Notes under the pieces: model-generated
What the model saw: only the letters and a program-made list of their open reading frames with translations
Told to the model about the DNA's origin: nothing
The model's database searches: none
Part shown: positions 34,990 to 44,131 of the stretch, piece after piece
Numbering within the stretch: the stretch's first letter is position 1
Layout: every line of letters begins with the position of its first letter
Source: Gammaproteobacteria bacterium
GTDB taxonomy: Bacteria > Pseudomonadota > Gammaproteobacteria > UBA6186 > Azoamicaceae
Length of the DNA: 64,000 nt
Assembly: GCA_030431675.1 (NCBI GenBank)
Contig: JAUIIV010000001.1
Location: 372,001 to 436,000 of the forward strand
Reading direction: 5' to 3'
Program-made: the position numbers and the translations under genes

Positions 34990-36987
34990 TTAATACAACT
35001 CTAGTGGGTCTACGTCTACCGTCCAACGTACTTTAGTAGATAACTTTTCTCCTTCTAATTTGTGGAGGGCGTGGTGGAGGGCCTGTTGCAGGTCTTTTCT
35101 TGTTGAGGCTTGTAGTAGTAACTGGGCTCTATAGAAACCCTGGCGTTTCTCCATAGGAGCAGGAATTGGTCCGAAGCAGCTGACCGATTGCATACCGCCC
35201 TTGGTAAGGGTATCTTTGGTCATTTGTAAAAAATTTTGTGCTTCTTGAGGTTTTTTTGTCTCTGCTCTAAGTAAAACTTGAGCATTAAACGGGGGTAGTT
35301 GGGCTGCATGCCGCTCAGCATATATCTTATCTAAGAAGCTGTGGTAATCATGAAACAATATTAAGTGTAAAATTGGGTGCTCTGGTTGTGTTGTTTGTAG
35401 AATAACCTGCCCTTTTTTATCTTCTCTGCCTGTTCGTCCAGCTACTTGTGTTAGTTGTTGCCCAAGGCGTTCTACCGCTCTAAAGTCGGCACTATATAAT
35501 GCTTGATCTATGTCAACTACACCAACTAGAGTAAGGTTTGGAAAATGATGGCCTTTTGCTAGCATCTGTGTTCCAATTAAGATATCTACTTTCCCGGAAT
35601 TTACATCATCTAAAATATTTTGTAATTTGGCTTTAGTTCCAGCAGAGTCTTTATCTACTCGAGCTATTGTTGCTTTAGGGAAGTGTTTACTTAAACACTC
35701 CTCTATGCGTTGTGTGCCTATCCCTAATAAATTAATCTCCGTGTTGCAGCTGGGACATTGCTGTGGAAGAGGCATTTGAGAGGCACAATGATGACATCGT
35801 AATTGCATGCAGCTAGTATGGTATATCATATTGCTATCACAGCGTTTACAAGACTGATGCCAGCCACAGTTAAAACACATGGCAACAGGCGCATATCCAC
35901 GGCGATTTATAAAGATTAATACTTGCTCATTATTTTTTAGGCGCAATTCTATTTGGTGGAGGAGATGGTTAGATAAACCTGAGTCTAGCTTTTTATGTCT
36001 AGTATCGATTATTTCTATCTCTGGGGCAACTGCTTTACCAGCACGTTTAGTTAAACATATATGTTGATATCTATTCTGTTTTACATTGTGCCAAGATTCT
36101 AGCGAGGGTGTAGCTGTTCCAAGAATTACTGGACAATCTTCAAGTTGTCCACGCTTGATAATTAAATCTCGAGCAGAATAGCGAAAACGCTCTTGTTGTT
36201 TAAATGATAAATCATGCTCCTCATCTACAATAATTAATCCAGGATTAGGTAGCGGTGTTAGTGCTGCTAAGCGTGTGCCTAACACAATAGGTGCAACTCC
36301 ATTTTTTGCTTGTAGCCAATGGATGGCGCGTTGCTTTTCTGAAACTTGTGAATGTAAAACTGCAATTGGTACTGCAAAACGATCTTTAAAGCGCTGTAAT
36401 GTTTGGGGGGTTAAATTAATTTCTGGCACTAGAATAAGAGCCTGTTTGCCTTGATTGATAACTTGCTCTATTAATTGCATGTAAACTTCGGTTTTGCCGC
36501 TCCCAGTTACGCCATCTAGCAGAAATGCGGCAAATTTATTAAAGTGTGTCTGAATCCTATTTATAGCAGTTTTTTGTTCATCATTTAATTTAAGAGGCGT
36601 ATCTGTTGCCGTATTATTATTTGTTTCTGGTAAATCTACATTTTGTTTTTTTCGCAGGTATGGTGGTATTGAAGCTGCATACATCATTCCTATAGGGTAA
36701 TGGTAGTAGTTGCTTGCCCATGTAAAAAGTTTTAGCATTTGGGGTGTGTATAATGGGCTGCTATCTAAAATTTCTAAGGCGTGTTTAAGTTTTGCTATTG
36801 GTGAGCTGTCACAGATTTGTACTATGACGCCACATAAAGTCCTTTTGCCAAATGGCACTAGGGCTCTTGCGCCAACAACTGCTCTTGTGCTGGAGTCAGG
36901 GACTAAATAATCAAATGTGCGTCTTACCGGGGTTGGTACCGCGACCTTGATAATATGCTTAGTGGTATGTGGGCTTATTATTGTCAT
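34990..36987 (-). CDS. priA: Primosomal protein N' (replication restart helicase PriA)
   Basis: A 665-residue DEAH-type helicase that reloads the replisome at stalled forks. It has an N-terminal DNA-binding domain, Walker A GVTGSGKTEVYMQL, IIVDEEHD, a zinc-binding region with paired cysteines (CFNCGWHQSCKRC, RCHHC, CPSC), and motifs GTQMLAKGHHFP and QVAGRTGRE. The length is slightly below E. coli PriA (732). Its start overlaps the upstream small gene by 29 bases. Confidence 0.97.
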   Translation of the reverse strand: MTIISPHTTKHIIKVAVPTPVRRTFDYLVPDSSTRAVVGARALVPFGKRTLCGVIVQICDSSPIAKLKHALEILDSSPLYTPQMLKLFTWASNYYHYPIGMMYAASIPPYLRKKQNVDLPETNNNTATDTPLKLNDEQKTAINRIQTHFNKFAAFLLDGVTGSGKTEVYMQLIEQVINQGKQALILVPEINLTPQTLQRFKDRFAVPIAVLHSQVSEKQRAIHWLQAKNGVAPIVLGTRLAALTPLPNPGLIIVDEEHDLSFKQQERFRYSARDLIIKRGQLEDCPVILGTATPSLESWHNVKQNRYQHICLTKRAGKAVAPEIEIIDTRHKKLDSGLSNHLLHQIELRLKNNEQVLIFINRRGYAPVAMCFNCGWHQSCKRCDSNMIYHTSCMQLRCHHCASQMPLPQQCPSCNTEINLLGIGTQRIEECLSKHFPKATIARVDKDSAGTKAKLQNILDDVNSGKVDILIGTQMLAKGHHFPNLTLVGVVDIDQALYSADFRAVERLGQQLTQVAGRTGREDKKGQVILQTTQPEHPILHLILFHDYHSFLDKIYAERHAAQLPPFNAQVLLRAETKKPQEAQNFLQMTKDTLTKGGMQSVSCFGPIPAPMEKRQGFYRAQLLLQASTRKDLQQALHHALHKLEGEKLSTKVRWTVDVDPLELY

Positions 36988-37252
36988 TCAAGCCCTTATC
37001 CTCGGTTGCAAGTATTGTCTGAGTAAAGCCTTTATTTTTACTATTAGTAAACTTCACTTTTATACCATCCATTTCTAGTACTCTTTTAAGTAGTACTAGA
37101 TAGTTGCGCTCTAATCGAGCCAGACGGTCTGCCAGTTCTGCTTTGGGGGTAGTGGGGGATGCAGAAGCAGGCAGTGTCTGATTTCTTTTATAGCCTAGCT
37201 TATCTACTAAGCTGGCCAATAATCTTTTTATGTTTGTTATGATTAGTGGCAT
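36959..37252 (-). CDS. Hypothetical protein, 97 residues, overlapping priA
   Basis: A small basic protein with a probable amphipathic helical centre (KAELADRLARLERNYLVLL) and a polar, Asn/Lys-rich C-terminus. I recognise no family. An open frame starts at a TTG (37267), but the ATG at 37252 has GGAAAGAG close before it. The 29-base overlap with priA suggests translational coupling and a single transcript. Confidence 0.55.
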   Translation of the reverse strand: MPLIITNIKRLLASLVDKLGYKRNQTLPASASPTTPKAELADRLARLERNYLVLLKRVLEMDGIKVKFTNSKNKGFTQTILATEDKGLNDNNKPTYH

Positions 37253-37350
37253 ACTTTCTCTTTCCAACTAAATAAAACTGAGCGCCACTATATCACAAAA
37301 ACAAGATGTTGTAAAGTGGTTTAGCTTACTAAGCACAGCTGCTAAATTAA

Positions 37351-37788
37351 TCAGTAGTTATAGTGTTGTGGATCTTGATGTTTTCCAGGGTTTCGGTGCA
37401 TATTCCCTGATCGTAGGTATTTAGATTGACGCCTTGTTCCCACTTCCTGGTAAAGCTCACATGCCTCCTCGCTATTGCGACGTCTAGTGGAGAGTTTTTT
37501 GATCATTACTGTTTTGTGGGTGTGGCCTATAGTAAGCTTGATTGTCACACCAAGCTCTATTTCGGTCGTTGGTGCTACCTTCTTGCCGTCATACATTACT
37601 TTGCCTTGCTCAATAGCACCCCTGGCTAGGGCTCTGGTTTTAAAGAATCTAGCTGCCCACAACCATTTGTCTAAACGTACTTTAAGCTCTCTTGGCTCAC
37701 CTCTTTCAAAGTTGGTTGGATTGATTTGAGTCTCCGTAGAGTCGGCCTCTACCTCAAATTCGAACTTTTGATATTCCATGTCCTGCAT
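37351..37788 (-). CDS. hslR: S4-domain ribosome-associated heat shock protein Hsp15 (HslR)
   Basis: An RNA-binding protein of about 145 residues that in E. coli binds free 50S subunits carrying stalled nascent chains. The S4 core VRLDKWLWAARFFKTRALAR and EQGKVMYDGKKVAPTTEIELG is unmistakable. The acidic N-terminal extension is longer than in E. coli. The start is uncertain: the frame opens at 37824, with ATG at 37821, 37788 and 37779; 37788 has AGGGG just upstream. The tail is basic. Confidence 0.9.
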   Translation of the reverse strand: MQDMEYQKFEFEVEADSTETQINPTNFERGEPRELKVRLDKWLWAARFFKTRALARGAIEQGKVMYDGKKVAPTTEIELGVTIKLTIGHTHKTVMIKKLSTRRRNSEEACELYQEVGTRRQSKYLRSGNMHRNPGKHQDPQHYNY

Positions 37789-37824
37789 TGTCCCTGTGTT
37801 ACTGCCATATAGGAGTAACATCAC

Positions 37825-38286
37825 ATATTACCCTATGCCGCCTATAAAATCTATTCGTGGCAAGTTATTGTGGATAACTTTGAGTTTCATAAGTGAGTTC
37901 AGATTGAGCTTGGGTCATGAAGGCAAGACAAAATGCTTTCACCCTTAGGTGTTGCATGCCCAACTTGTGGATAACTATGTGTATAACCATTTGTTAATTT
38001 GTGAATTAACTCTTAAGGATGCAGGGTGGCTGCAGATAACATGCTGTTTTTTAATATAAAAATAGCCTTAAGCGTTACTTGGCGGGTAGTTTTGTAGTTT
38101 AATATCACACTTCCTCTATTGTGTATAAGTCTGCTGAACAAAGCCCTCTAGCTGAAGAATACAAGTTTAGGTTACTAATATATTTTATCTATCCATCAAA
38201 AGGCATATACATATCTGTGGGTCACTTTGTGGATAACTTTGTGAATAAGTATATTGAAGCATTGAAAAATTGAGCAATATAAGAAG
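37825..38286. other. Noncoding region with six DnaA boxes: candidate replication origin or DnaA-binding locus
   Basis: This 460-base gene-free stretch between hslR and tRNA-Phe has six perfect matches to TTATNCACA, all in the same orientation (TGTGNATAA on the plus strand): 37869-37877, 37966-37974, 37978-37986, 38120-38128, 38228-38236 and 38240-38248. Two pairs are spaced 12 bases apart start to start. AT-rich tracts that could unwind lie at 38045-38065 and 38170-38200. Genes to the left run left for 10 kb; from 40.8 kb they run right. No dnaA or gidA is in the window, so origin function is inferred. Confidence 0.6.
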
Positions 38287-38362
<76 letters not shown>

Positions 38363-38417
38363 TAGGCAGTCTTGAATGGGTAGTATTAAAGCGCACCAGC
38401 TTGTAGTAAGTCAAGGC

Positions 38418-38678
38418 TTATTCTGGAGGTTTAAATCCTGCGGGCAGCTCACTTGCATCATTAAATAGGAAAGCTTCCATTTCTTTAGCCAAAAATTTTC
38501 GTGCCTCAGTATCAGCTAGTGATAGTCGATGCTCATTAATTAGCAGAGTTTGATGACTTAACCATTGTTGCCATGCTTCTGCAGATATGTTGTTAAGGAT
38601 CTTTTGCCCTAACTCTCCTGGGTATGGTGGGTGAGTTAAGGGAATAGCCTCTTTTTTTAACTTGTGGCAATAAATCAT
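38418..38678 (-). CDS. yggX: Probable Fe(2+)-trafficking protein YggX
   Basis: An 86-residue protein implicated in protecting iron-sulfur clusters from oxidation. [10 protein letters not shown] with the conserved Cys4, [19 protein letters not shown] and [11 protein letters not shown] are family signatures. The ATG at 38678 is chosen over the TTG two codons earlier by homology. It follows asmA after 15 bases on the same strand; its usual partner mutY is absent here. Confidence 0.95.
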   Translation of the reverse strand: MIYCHKLKKEAIPLTHPPYPGELGQKILNNISAEAWQQWLSHQTLLINEHRLSLADTEARKFLAKEMEAFLFNDASELPAGFKPPE

Positions 38679-38693
38679 GAGCAAGATTTTAGA

Positions 38694-40712
38694 TTATCGT
38701 TTTAGCACTTGCAAGCTATTAACAAATAGCTCATTTGCTGTTTGAGTAGTTTTTTGATTTGGGGGTGTAGCTTCGACCATTTTAGTAGTTGCAGTTTCCA
38801 TAGCTGCTTTTAATAATAGCTCTATGGATGTAGTAGTATATTTTCGAATCTCCGGCCCATAGATAGGCTTTGTAGGTGAGCCGGTAATAGTCATAGTAAA
38901 CGGTGTCTCTTGTAAGTATTTTGCTAGTTTAACTATTTCTATTTTAGGTTCTCGATTACTTGTGATCTTCGCGATAAAATTTAATTCATCTTGTACAAAA
39001 TCTATACTGCCATTTGCTTTAAGGGTGTAGTCTTTAGTAATTATCGATATGCTGCTGTCCTTGCTTACTCCCACATTGAACTTTGCTTTAAAATCTGCAT
39101 TTTTAAATTCGGTGTATGGATTCTGTCTTTGGGTATCTATCCACTTACTGGATTGGTCAGTTAAATATGACTTTAAGTTGCTAATTTGACCACTCGCAAG
39201 TTTGTTAAATGTATCTTTAATCAGGTTAATTTCAAAGTTTGCAAGCTCGTCTAAGTTTAAACCATAATACTTGCCGTTGCGCAAAGTTATATTAATGCCG
39301 CCAGTTAAACTATTAGCTATGCTAGCCATATCTTTGCCAGTTGCTTCAAGATTAGCTTTAAGTGCTGCGGTTCCTGTTATAGTTTCAGGTAATCCAAATA
39401 GAGATACTAATCTACCAAAATCAACATTATCTGCTTGTTCTGTAATCTGTACAAATGGTAAATCATCACTCATATCTGCATACAACGTCATGTTATGCAA
39501 GCTGCCAAAGGCACCAAAGGTTACTGGAGAAATTTGTGCTTTTTGATCTTGCACCACTGCTTGTAAACTTATTTGGTCAAGCTGAAAATTACTGGATAAT
39601 AACAAATTTTTGCCTATAAACTTGCCACTCATAGAGACATTTTTTATTAAATTGTATGCCATTGAGTTACCTGCTGGTGTCTGTGGGAACATGCTGCGAG
39701 TTATAGACATTATTGGCTCGAAATTCATGTCATTAGCCATAAGCTCAAAGTTAGCTTGATATGGTGGCGCAAAACTAAGCTTAACTAGTCCGTTTAAAGC
39801 ACCTTCATCAATTTTTAACTCAAGAGTTGAGACATCTAGGATTTTGCCTTGACTATAGTATTTAAAAGCTATATCTAGTCCAAGAGTATGGTTTTCACTT
39901 GGGTTTAATTGCTGATAATATGGATCTAAGTGTTGTAGTAGTTCTGCTGTCTCTGCTCCCTCAAGATTAAGCTTGGCATCTATCATTGGCTGTGAAGCAT
40001 ATTGCAATATTTCCATATTGCCTGTAAATGTAATATCGTTCCAAGTTATACGGATTGGATCTAAGTCAACAGTATGATCTTGTAGACCTAAATCAACAGT
40101 GGTGTCTATTGTAAAGCTTTGCTTATGCTCCAAATCTATTAGCTGCCCTTGCAGGGCAAATGGTGCAAACTTATTAGCACCATTAATTACTAGATTATTG
40201 AAATCTAGGTTAATGTTTTTTAATTCCCAGTTGATACCATTGTCTTTATCAGTAATTAATATAGTTGCTTCCTGTATGTCTGTACGCTTGATGTTGGCGT
40301 GTTTCCTTTTATTATTGCGAGGCTTGTTTTGTTCAGGCGACTGTTTTGTCGTCTCATGTGTGCGAATTGATGGTAAGTCTATATTTAAAGAGGCTTGGAT
40401 TATTTGTAGGTTTTCTATTACTAAAGTATCAGCAAATATTGACCATGGGTCTATATAAATAGCAATCTGTTTGATGTTGGAGTTTTTATTGACATCAATA
40501 TTCTCTATATAGATCGCCACATCTGGTCTCAATGTCCATTGCACATTGCCTTTTATTGTGAACTCCTGGCCAGTGTATGAATGTAAGGCATTGGTTATTT
40601 CTTCTTTAAAGTCGTTTGGATTGATAAACATCACGGCGGCCACTGCAACCAGAGCGGCTGCAAATGCAAGAATAAGAACTACCTTAATGATTTTCCCTAA
40701 TATCCAGGCCAT
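38694..40712 (-). CDS. asmA: AsmA-family protein
   Basis: A 672-residue inner-membrane-anchored periplasmic protein. One N-terminal membrane helix (about 7-29, KVVLILAFAAALVAVAAVMF) is followed by PNDFKEEITNALHSYTGQEFTIKG-type segments (short AsmA motif) and a long beta-rich region, then the AsmA_2 C-terminal domain (SLTGGINITLRNGKYYGLNL). AsmA-like proteins form a bridge-like groove thought to move phospholipids toward the outer membrane. It is the first gene of asmA-yggX. Confidence 0.92.
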   Translation of the reverse strand: MAWILGKIIKVVLILAFAAALVAVAAVMFINPNDFKEEITNALHSYTGQEFTIKGNVQWTLRPDVAIYIENIDVNKNSNIKQIAIYIDPWSIFADTLVIENLQIIQASLNIDLPSIRTHETTKQSPEQNKPRNNKRKHANIKRTDIQEATILITDKDNGINWELKNINLDFNNLVINGANKFAPFALQGQLIDLEHKQSFTIDTTVDLGLQDHTVDLDPIRITWNDITFTGNMEILQYASQPMIDAKLNLEGAETAELLQHLDPYYQQLNPSENHTLGLDIAFKYYSQGKILDVSTLELKIDEGALNGLVKLSFAPPYQANFELMANDMNFEPIMSITRSMFPQTPAGNSMAYNLIKNVSMSGKFIGKNLLLSSNFQLDQISLQAVVQDQKAQISPVTFGAFGSLHNMTLYADMSDDLPFVQITEQADNVDFGRLVSLFGLPETITGTAALKANLEATGKDMASIANSLTGGINITLRNGKYYGLNLDELANFEINLIKDTFNKLASGQISNLKSYLTDQSSKWIDTQRQNPYTEFKNADFKAKFNVGVSKDSSISIITKDYTLKANGSIDFVQDELNFIAKITSNREPKIEIVKLAKYLQETPFTMTITGSPTKPIYGPEIRKYTTTSIELLLKAAMETATTKMVEATPPNQKTTQTANELFVNSLQVLKR

Positions 40713-40828
40713 GAGGGTTCCATTGCTACGCTAAAAAAATAAGTCCATTTACTACATTTTATATGCTAAATAACTACCTGGCAAATATACTAATTGACAT
40801 ACGGTAGTACGTTAGATAACATCTCATT

Positions 40829-41545
40829 ATGTTAATAAGAGATACTTTGATAAAAACGGCTCGCAAACCCATACGCAGCTTTATTGCGCGTCAGGGCCGA
40901 AAATCGAGCACGTACCAACAGGCAATTGCTGAACTATGGCCAAAGTCTGGTTTAAGGCTGGATGAGGCGCTAGATCAGAGCAAAGTCTTTGGTCGAGTTG
41001 CTCCTTTGACAATTGAGATAGGTTTTGGCAATGGGCAGTCATTATTAGAGCTGGCCAAAAAGATGCCAGATCAAGATTTCATTGGCATTGAAGTATACAA
41101 AAAGGGCATAGAGCAATTATTACGAGGCATAGAGCAGCAAGAGCTCAGAAATGTTCGTGTATATTGTGCAGATGCTGTAGAGGTGTTGAGCAACTGTGTA
41201 AAAGACTCTACTTTGCATAGTGTACAATTATTTTTCCCAGACCCCTGGCCTAAGGCTAGGCATCACAAGCGCAGGATAGTTCAGTCTGACTTTGTTAATT
41301 TGTTATACACAAAACTTGCTACAGGCGGGTCCTTTCATATGGCTACAGATTGGCAGAATTATGCGGAGCAAATGCTTGCTGTCATGACCGATGCGATAGG
41401 CTGGGAAAATCTTGCCGGCCATGGCAATTATGCACCCCGACCTGAAACACGCATATTGACTAAGTTTGAGCGTCGCGGGCATCGACTAGGGCATGGAACC
41501 TGGGATATCATCTTTCGTAAAGCCCCTCTATCGAATATACTTTAG
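40829..41545 (+). CDS. trmB: tRNA (guanine-N7-)-methyltransferase TrmB
   Basis: Makes m7G46 in tRNA from SAM. At 238 residues it is normal. TIEIGFGNGQSLLELAK is SAM motif I; FFPDPWPKARHHKRRIVQ is the TrmB signature; TKFERRGHRLGHGTWDI closes it. It diverges from asmA with 116 bases between. Confidence 0.97.
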   Translation: MLIRDTLIKTARKPIRSFIARQGRKSSTYQQAIAELWPKSGLRLDEALDQSKVFGRVAPLTIEIGFGNGQSLLELAKKMPDQDFIGIEVYKKGIEQLLRGIEQQELRNVRVYCADAVEVLSNCVKDSTLHSVQLFFPDPWPKARHHKRRIVQSDFVNLLYTKLATGGSFHMATDWQNYAEQMLAVMTDAIGWENLAGHGNYAPRPETRILTKFERRGHRLGHGTWDIIFRKAPLSNIL

Positions 41546-41705
41546 CTAGGTGTTACTTTTTTGTTTTTTGACAAATTTTAGTTGGATATGCTAAAGACTA
41601 TCGTTGTTGGTAATCATTCCGACAATATTTTCATAAGACAAATTTGATGACTATAAGTAAAAGGCATTACTAGATACTTTGTTTTGCAGGTAGCAGGAGT
41701 CGTTT

Positions 41706-43550
41706 GTGTTAGAGGCTGTAGGTTTAAATACTGAAATCGTCTTAGTTTTAATAATTCTGTTTTTTACCATGGTATTATTTTTAATAAATACCGTGCGAGT
41801 AGATGTTGTTTCTATTTTAGTGCTAGTTGCCTTAGGCGTATGTAGATTGCTGCCATCTGAGCAATTATTTTCTGGTTTTTCAAGTGATGCAGTAATATCC
41901 CTAATTGGAATAATGATCATAAGTGCTGGTTTAGAGAAGACGGGGATTAGCGGGAGAGTAGCACGTTGGATGTTGCAATTTGGGGGTGAAAGCCCAAGAA
42001 AGATTTTGATACTGCTTATGGCTGCTGCAGCAGTATCTGCTAGCTTTATGCGTAGTGTTGGTACGGTTGCGTTATTTATGCCGATTGTAAACAGAATAAA
42101 TGTTAGAACAGGAATAACTAAATCCTTTCTTATCTTGCCGATGGCGTTTTGTGCAATAATTGGGGGTATGTTGACAATGGTTGGTAGTGCATCATTGATC
42201 GTGCTTAACAGTTTGATCGATAATGCAGCACGCTACTATGATAACCCTGAGCTAATTCATTATGCGCCGTTTAAATTATTTAGTGTATTTCCAGTTGGGG
42301 TGGCTTTATTGATAGCTGGGATGGTTTATTTGTATTTTGTAGCCCCGCGATTATCAAACGAGAAGAAACAAAGGTCACTCAATGGTTCTACTAAAGCACA
42401 CTTTAAAAAGTTTTATGGTAAAGATGGGGATATTTTTGAAGTGCGTGTCCCTGAAAAAAGCTCCTTAGCAGGTGGTACAATTAAGAATCTAGAATTAAAA
42501 CTAGGATCTTCTTTATCTATTATTGCTATGATTCAAGATAATGAGACTCAATTTCCACCCTTACGGGGTACCACTATTAAACCAAATGCTCTGTTGGCGT
42601 TAATGGGATCTAAAGAACAAATTACCGAGTTTGCCAAAAAGTATGACTTAAAAGTTTTACCAAAATTGAAAGCTTTTGCAGAGTCCTTGCATCCGGCGCG
42701 TGCGGGATTAAGTGAAGCAGTAATTCCTCCGAGCTCGCAATTCGTTGGTACTGAGGCGCGCGAGTTGCATATGCGACGCAATCATAGGTTGCATGTGTTG
42801 GCTTTATGTAGAGGAGATACAGTTATTCAAGGGGATGAATTGACAACAACTGTGTTGCGTCCTGGAGATACCTTGGGTATGTATAGCACATGGGAAGCAC
42901 TCAATGATTTTCAGAAAAACCCTGATTTCTTTGTGCTTACTACAAGTTATCCACGGGAGAAAACTTTTCCAAGCAAAATTCCTTATGCAATATTTTTCTT
43001 CTTTCTTGCTATTGCTTTAGTAGTTTTTGGTGGTTTTTCTATCTCTATAGGTTTATTTATGGGAGCAGTTGGTATGATTGCAACAGGGGTGCTCTCAATT
43101 GATCAGGCATATGAAAAAGTGAGTTGGAAAACAGTTTTTTTTCTTGCGGGTATGATTCCTCTGGGACGTGTGATGCAGACGTCTGGTACCGCAGAGTGGC
43201 TATCTGACTATTTAATACCTGACCAAATCATGTTGCCACCTATAGTGGTACAAGGTTTTCTAGCTGTAGTGACTAATCTCGCATCCTTAGTATTATCTAA
43301 CATTGGGGCAACCGTATTTATGGTACCTGTTGCTATGGATATTGCACTTAATATAGGAGCTGACCCTAGAATATTTGCTTTAACAGCCGCGCTTGCTTCG
43401 GCGAGTACCTTTATGTCGCAATCTAACCAAATTAACGCTTTGATTATTGGTCCCGGAGGTTACTCTAGTAAAACGTTATTTAGAATTGGCTCCGGCATGA
43501 CAGTTATTTACTTAAGCACTATGCTTGGAGTTCTGAGTGCGTTGTATTAA
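41706..43550 (+). CDS. SLC13/DASS-type anion transporter with TrkA-C domains
   Basis: A 614-residue membrane transporter, N- and C-terminal membrane halves split by a cytoplasmic region (about 215-410) that includes two RCK_C-like segments (FEVRVPEKSSLAGGTIKNL and EARELHMRRNHRLHVLALCRGDTVIQ). The membrane halves include SASFMRSVGTVALFMPIV and SNIGATVFMVPVAMDIA, the SNT/SNx substrate and sodium sites of the family. The substrate (sulfate, phosphate or dicarboxylate) cannot be told. The start is GTG with AGGAG upstream. It overlaps msrA by 14 bases. Confidence 0.88.
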   Translation: MLEAVGLNTEIVLVLIILFFTMVLFLINTVRVDVVSILVLVALGVCRLLPSEQLFSGFSSDAVISLIGIMIISAGLEKTGISGRVARWMLQFGGESPRKILILLMAAAAVSASFMRSVGTVALFMPIVNRINVRTGITKSFLILPMAFCAIIGGMLTMVGSASLIVLNSLIDNAARYYDNPELIHYAPFKLFSVFPVGVALLIAGMVYLYFVAPRLSNEKKQRSLNGSTKAHFKKFYGKDGDIFEVRVPEKSSLAGGTIKNLELKLGSSLSIIAMIQDNETQFPPLRGTTIKPNALLALMGSKEQITEFAKKYDLKVLPKLKAFAESLHPARAGLSEAVIPPSSQFVGTEARELHMRRNHRLHVLALCRGDTVIQGDELTTTVLRPGDTLGMYSTWEALNDFQKNPDFFVLTTSYPREKTFPSKIPYAIFFFFLAIALVVFGGFSISIGLFMGAVGMIATGVLSIDQAYEKVSWKTVFFLAGMIPLGRVMQTSGTAEWLSDYLIPDQIMLPPIVVQGFLAVVTNLASLVLSNIGATVFMVPVAMDIALNIGADPRIFALTAALASASTFMSQSNQINALIIGPGGYSSKTLFRIGSGMTVIYLSTMLGVLSALY

Positions 43551-44130
43551 ATTAGTAGTATGGTTAGGAGTAGGTATCCTTATGGTAGTAACAAATACAT
43601 CAATTGCACAGGAAAAAGAGATTGCAATTTTTGCTGGTGGCTGTTTTTGGTGTATGGAGCCTCCTTTTGAAAAGACTCCAGGTGTTATTAGTGTTGTATC
43701 AGGCTACACGGGGGGGGAAATACCTAATCCTTCATATGAACAGGTATCTGCAGGAGGAACTGGGCACGCAGAGTCGGTACAATTGATTTTTGACCCAACT
43801 ATAGTTAGTTACGAAGAGCTACTAGAGATTTTTTGGCGCAATATTGACCCTACTGTCGATAATAGACAGTTTTGTGATGTGGGCGATCAATATAGATCAG
43901 CAATTTTTGCTACCAATGATAAACAGCTAATAGCAGCACGTAAATCAAAGCAGTCTTTAATTGATAGTGGTAAATTTTCACAAGTGTTTACTGAAGTTAT
44001 GCGAGCAACAGAGTTTTATCCAGCTGAGGATTATCATCAAAATTATTATAAGAAAAATCCTGTAAGGTATGAGTTTTATCGTTTTTCATGTGGCAGAGAT
44101 GGCAGATTAAATGATTTATGGGGAGAATAA
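43537..44130 (+). CDS. msrA: Peptide methionine sulfoxide reductase MsrA, probably exported
   Basis: Reduces methionine-S-sulfoxide. The core has GGCFWCMEPPFEK with catalytic Cys36, SGYTGG, GHAESVQL and ATEFYPAEDYHQNYY. The 197-residue form starts at GTG with GGAG upstream and has an N-terminal signal-like sequence (MRCIKLVVWLGVGILMVV, then NTSIA/QE), so it may act in the periplasm on oxidised envelope proteins. Cytosolic MsrA lacks this. No internal start would keep the GGCFWC context without the hydrophobic leader except ATG codon 16. Confidence 0.92.
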   Translation: MRCIKLVVWLGVGILMVVTNTSIAQEKEIAIFAGGCFWCMEPPFEKTPGVISVVSGYTGGEIPNPSYEQVSAGGTGHAESVQLIFDPTIVSYEELLEIFWRNIDPTVDNRQFCDVGDQYRSAIFATNDKQLIAARKSKQSLIDSGKFSQVFTEVMRATEFYPAEDYHQNYYKKNPVRYEFYRFSCGRDGRLNDLWGE

Positions 44131-44131
44131 A

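Noticed and set aside
37825..38286. DnaA-box region as a CRISPR or integron array
   Set aside because: Repeats are 9-mers at uneven spacing, with no spacer-like structure or cas or integrase genes nearby.
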